Below, one piece after another: positions 63,058 to 64,000 of a stretch of 64,000 nt of DNA. Under the pieces are notes generated by a model. That model was not told where the DNA came from. It worked only from the letters and a program-made list of their open reading frames with translations, and searched no databases. Origin of the DNA: Drosophila persimilis (Eukaryota; Arthropoda; Insecta; Diptera; Drosophilidae); assembly GCF_003286085.1 (NCBI RefSeq), contig NW_020825355.1, forward strand, positions 434,001 through 498,000, given 5' to 3'. The position numbers and the translations under genes were made by a program. The first letter of the stretch is position 1. Each line of letters begins with the position of its first letter.

Positions 63058-63170
63058 TCGGCTTCTGCTTCTCCTCTGCCTCAGTGCCTCGGCTTCTGCT
63101 TCTCCTCTGCCTCAGTGCCTCGGCTTCTGCTTCTCCTCTGCCTCAGTGCCTCGGCTTCTGCTTCTCCTCC
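63058..63170. repeat. 31-bp minisatellite, about 3.6 copies
   Basis: TCGGCTTCTGCTTCTCC followed by TCTGCCTCAGTGCC, repeated from 63058 with near-perfect identity, indicating recent expansion. Confidence 0.9.
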
Positions 63171-64000
63171 TCCCCGTTCGTTTCGGCGATCGCTTTAATT
63201 TTGACAGCCCCGTCCCACAATCCCACTGTTCCGTCCTCCCGCAATCCCGCTATACGGCTCTGTCCCTCTGTCCACGACCATTGACGTCATTGACGTGCTG
63301 GCTAAGGAATTTGTTTTTCGTGAAAAATATTTTTGGGTTTTGCACGCGTTTTTTTTTTTTGTTTTTTGTTCTTGTTGTTGTTTTGTTATAAATGTTTTAC
63401 TCGTCTCGGTCGTTAGGGTGTTCGGAAAAGTACGCGTACCGTGGGGGAAAACCTAGCTGGCACTTAATACGATTCAAAAGGACTATTCAAATCGATAAAT
63501 GACCATCAAGAGATGGGCTTGAACCCATAGCAAAGTCCACCAGCCCTGCCAGAAACCTCCTTGATTTTCAGGGCCCTCATATCAGAGCTTAACTAAATTA
63601 TTCAATTATTTAAAGCCTCTGTAAAGAGCCTTAAGTGGTGAAACTTCCTATCCCCCACCTCATATTCATTCCCCCATTCATATTCATAAGCTTATACCAT
63701 CCTTTAGAGCATTCCCTAGTCTCTAATTGCACTTTCCCCTTAATTTTCATAGTTGTTATCGTTCTGAGAAACTAATTTTCAGGCCGATTGCTGCTGACGC
63801 CTTTGGGCCACCATCATCATCGGCCCCCGGCAATTGTTCCTCATCTCTGGGGCGATTCATATCGAATCGAAACTGTTTTTTGGCCAATTTTAGCACGCCC
63901 TGGTGCCTGCTGCTTGGCGATCGTCATCACCTGGATGTGGAGCCCACAGAGCAGCCCCAGAGGAGAACCAAAAAACCAAAAAAACGAAAGAAAAAAAACC

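Larger units (their letters stand above)
59121..64000. other. Distal upstream non-coding region to window end
   Basis: Contains TGGGAC repeats (61100-61122), a poly-C run (61317-61331), GCTCTG repeats (61995-62015), CACCAC repeats (62662-62681) and the 31-bp minisatellite. No supported exon or gene end. Confidence 0.5.

Overview
The window is insect nuclear DNA from a Drosophila species. It holds one protein-coding gene I can support: hairy (h), the primary pair-rule and bHLH-Orange repressor gene, on the minus strand at about 38.6-42.1 kb. Three coding exons with consensus splice sites give a 367-residue protein. It has the proline-containing basic region, helix-loop-helix, Orange domain, PLSLV (CtBP) motif and C-terminal WRPW (Groucho) motif. 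D. melanogaster Hairy, as I remember it, is about 30 residues shorter. The extra length is mostly glutamine, histidine and serine runs, one of them in exon 1. With the abundant CAG/CTG, CAGAGC and GATACA microsatellites, this suggests a species outside the melanogaster subgroup, plausibly the obscura group; that placement is inference.

Layout (hairy points left). 1-38.6 kb is the 3' flank: non-coding, simple-repeat rich, with several tandem arrays (183 bp, ~150 bp, 281 bp and 25 bp units), four AT-rich islands and three copies of an interspersed repeat with CT-rich tracts. 38.6-39.4 kb is the 3'UTR, with a nine-base miR-7 complement. 39.4-41.8 kb holds the coding exons and two introns. 41.8-42.1 kb is the 5'UTR and probable core promoter. 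At 42.2-42.65 kb are three TAGteam (Zelda) heptamers followed by GAGA tracts. 42.7-54 kb is the upstream region that in D. melanogaster contains the separate stripe enhancers. Here I see three clusters of gap/maternal-factor motifs (Hunchback-like A-tracts, Bicoid GGATTA, Kruppel TTAACCC, Caudal TTTATGG), near 46.4-47.0, 49.7-51.9 and 52.9-53.6 kb. 54-64 kb is further non-coding flank with a fourth copy of the interspersed repeat.

How it works together: the window looks like one gene inside its own large regulatory domain. Zelda and GAGA sites at the promoter would open it at the maternal-to-zygotic transition. The upstream clusters would read the anterior-posterior gradients to drive stripes. 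C-box sites in intron 1 could allow bHLH-Orange feedback, and the miR-7 site would dampen the message later. No tRNA, rRNA, CRISPR array or intact coding transposon was found. All other long open frames are low-complexity or antisense shadows.
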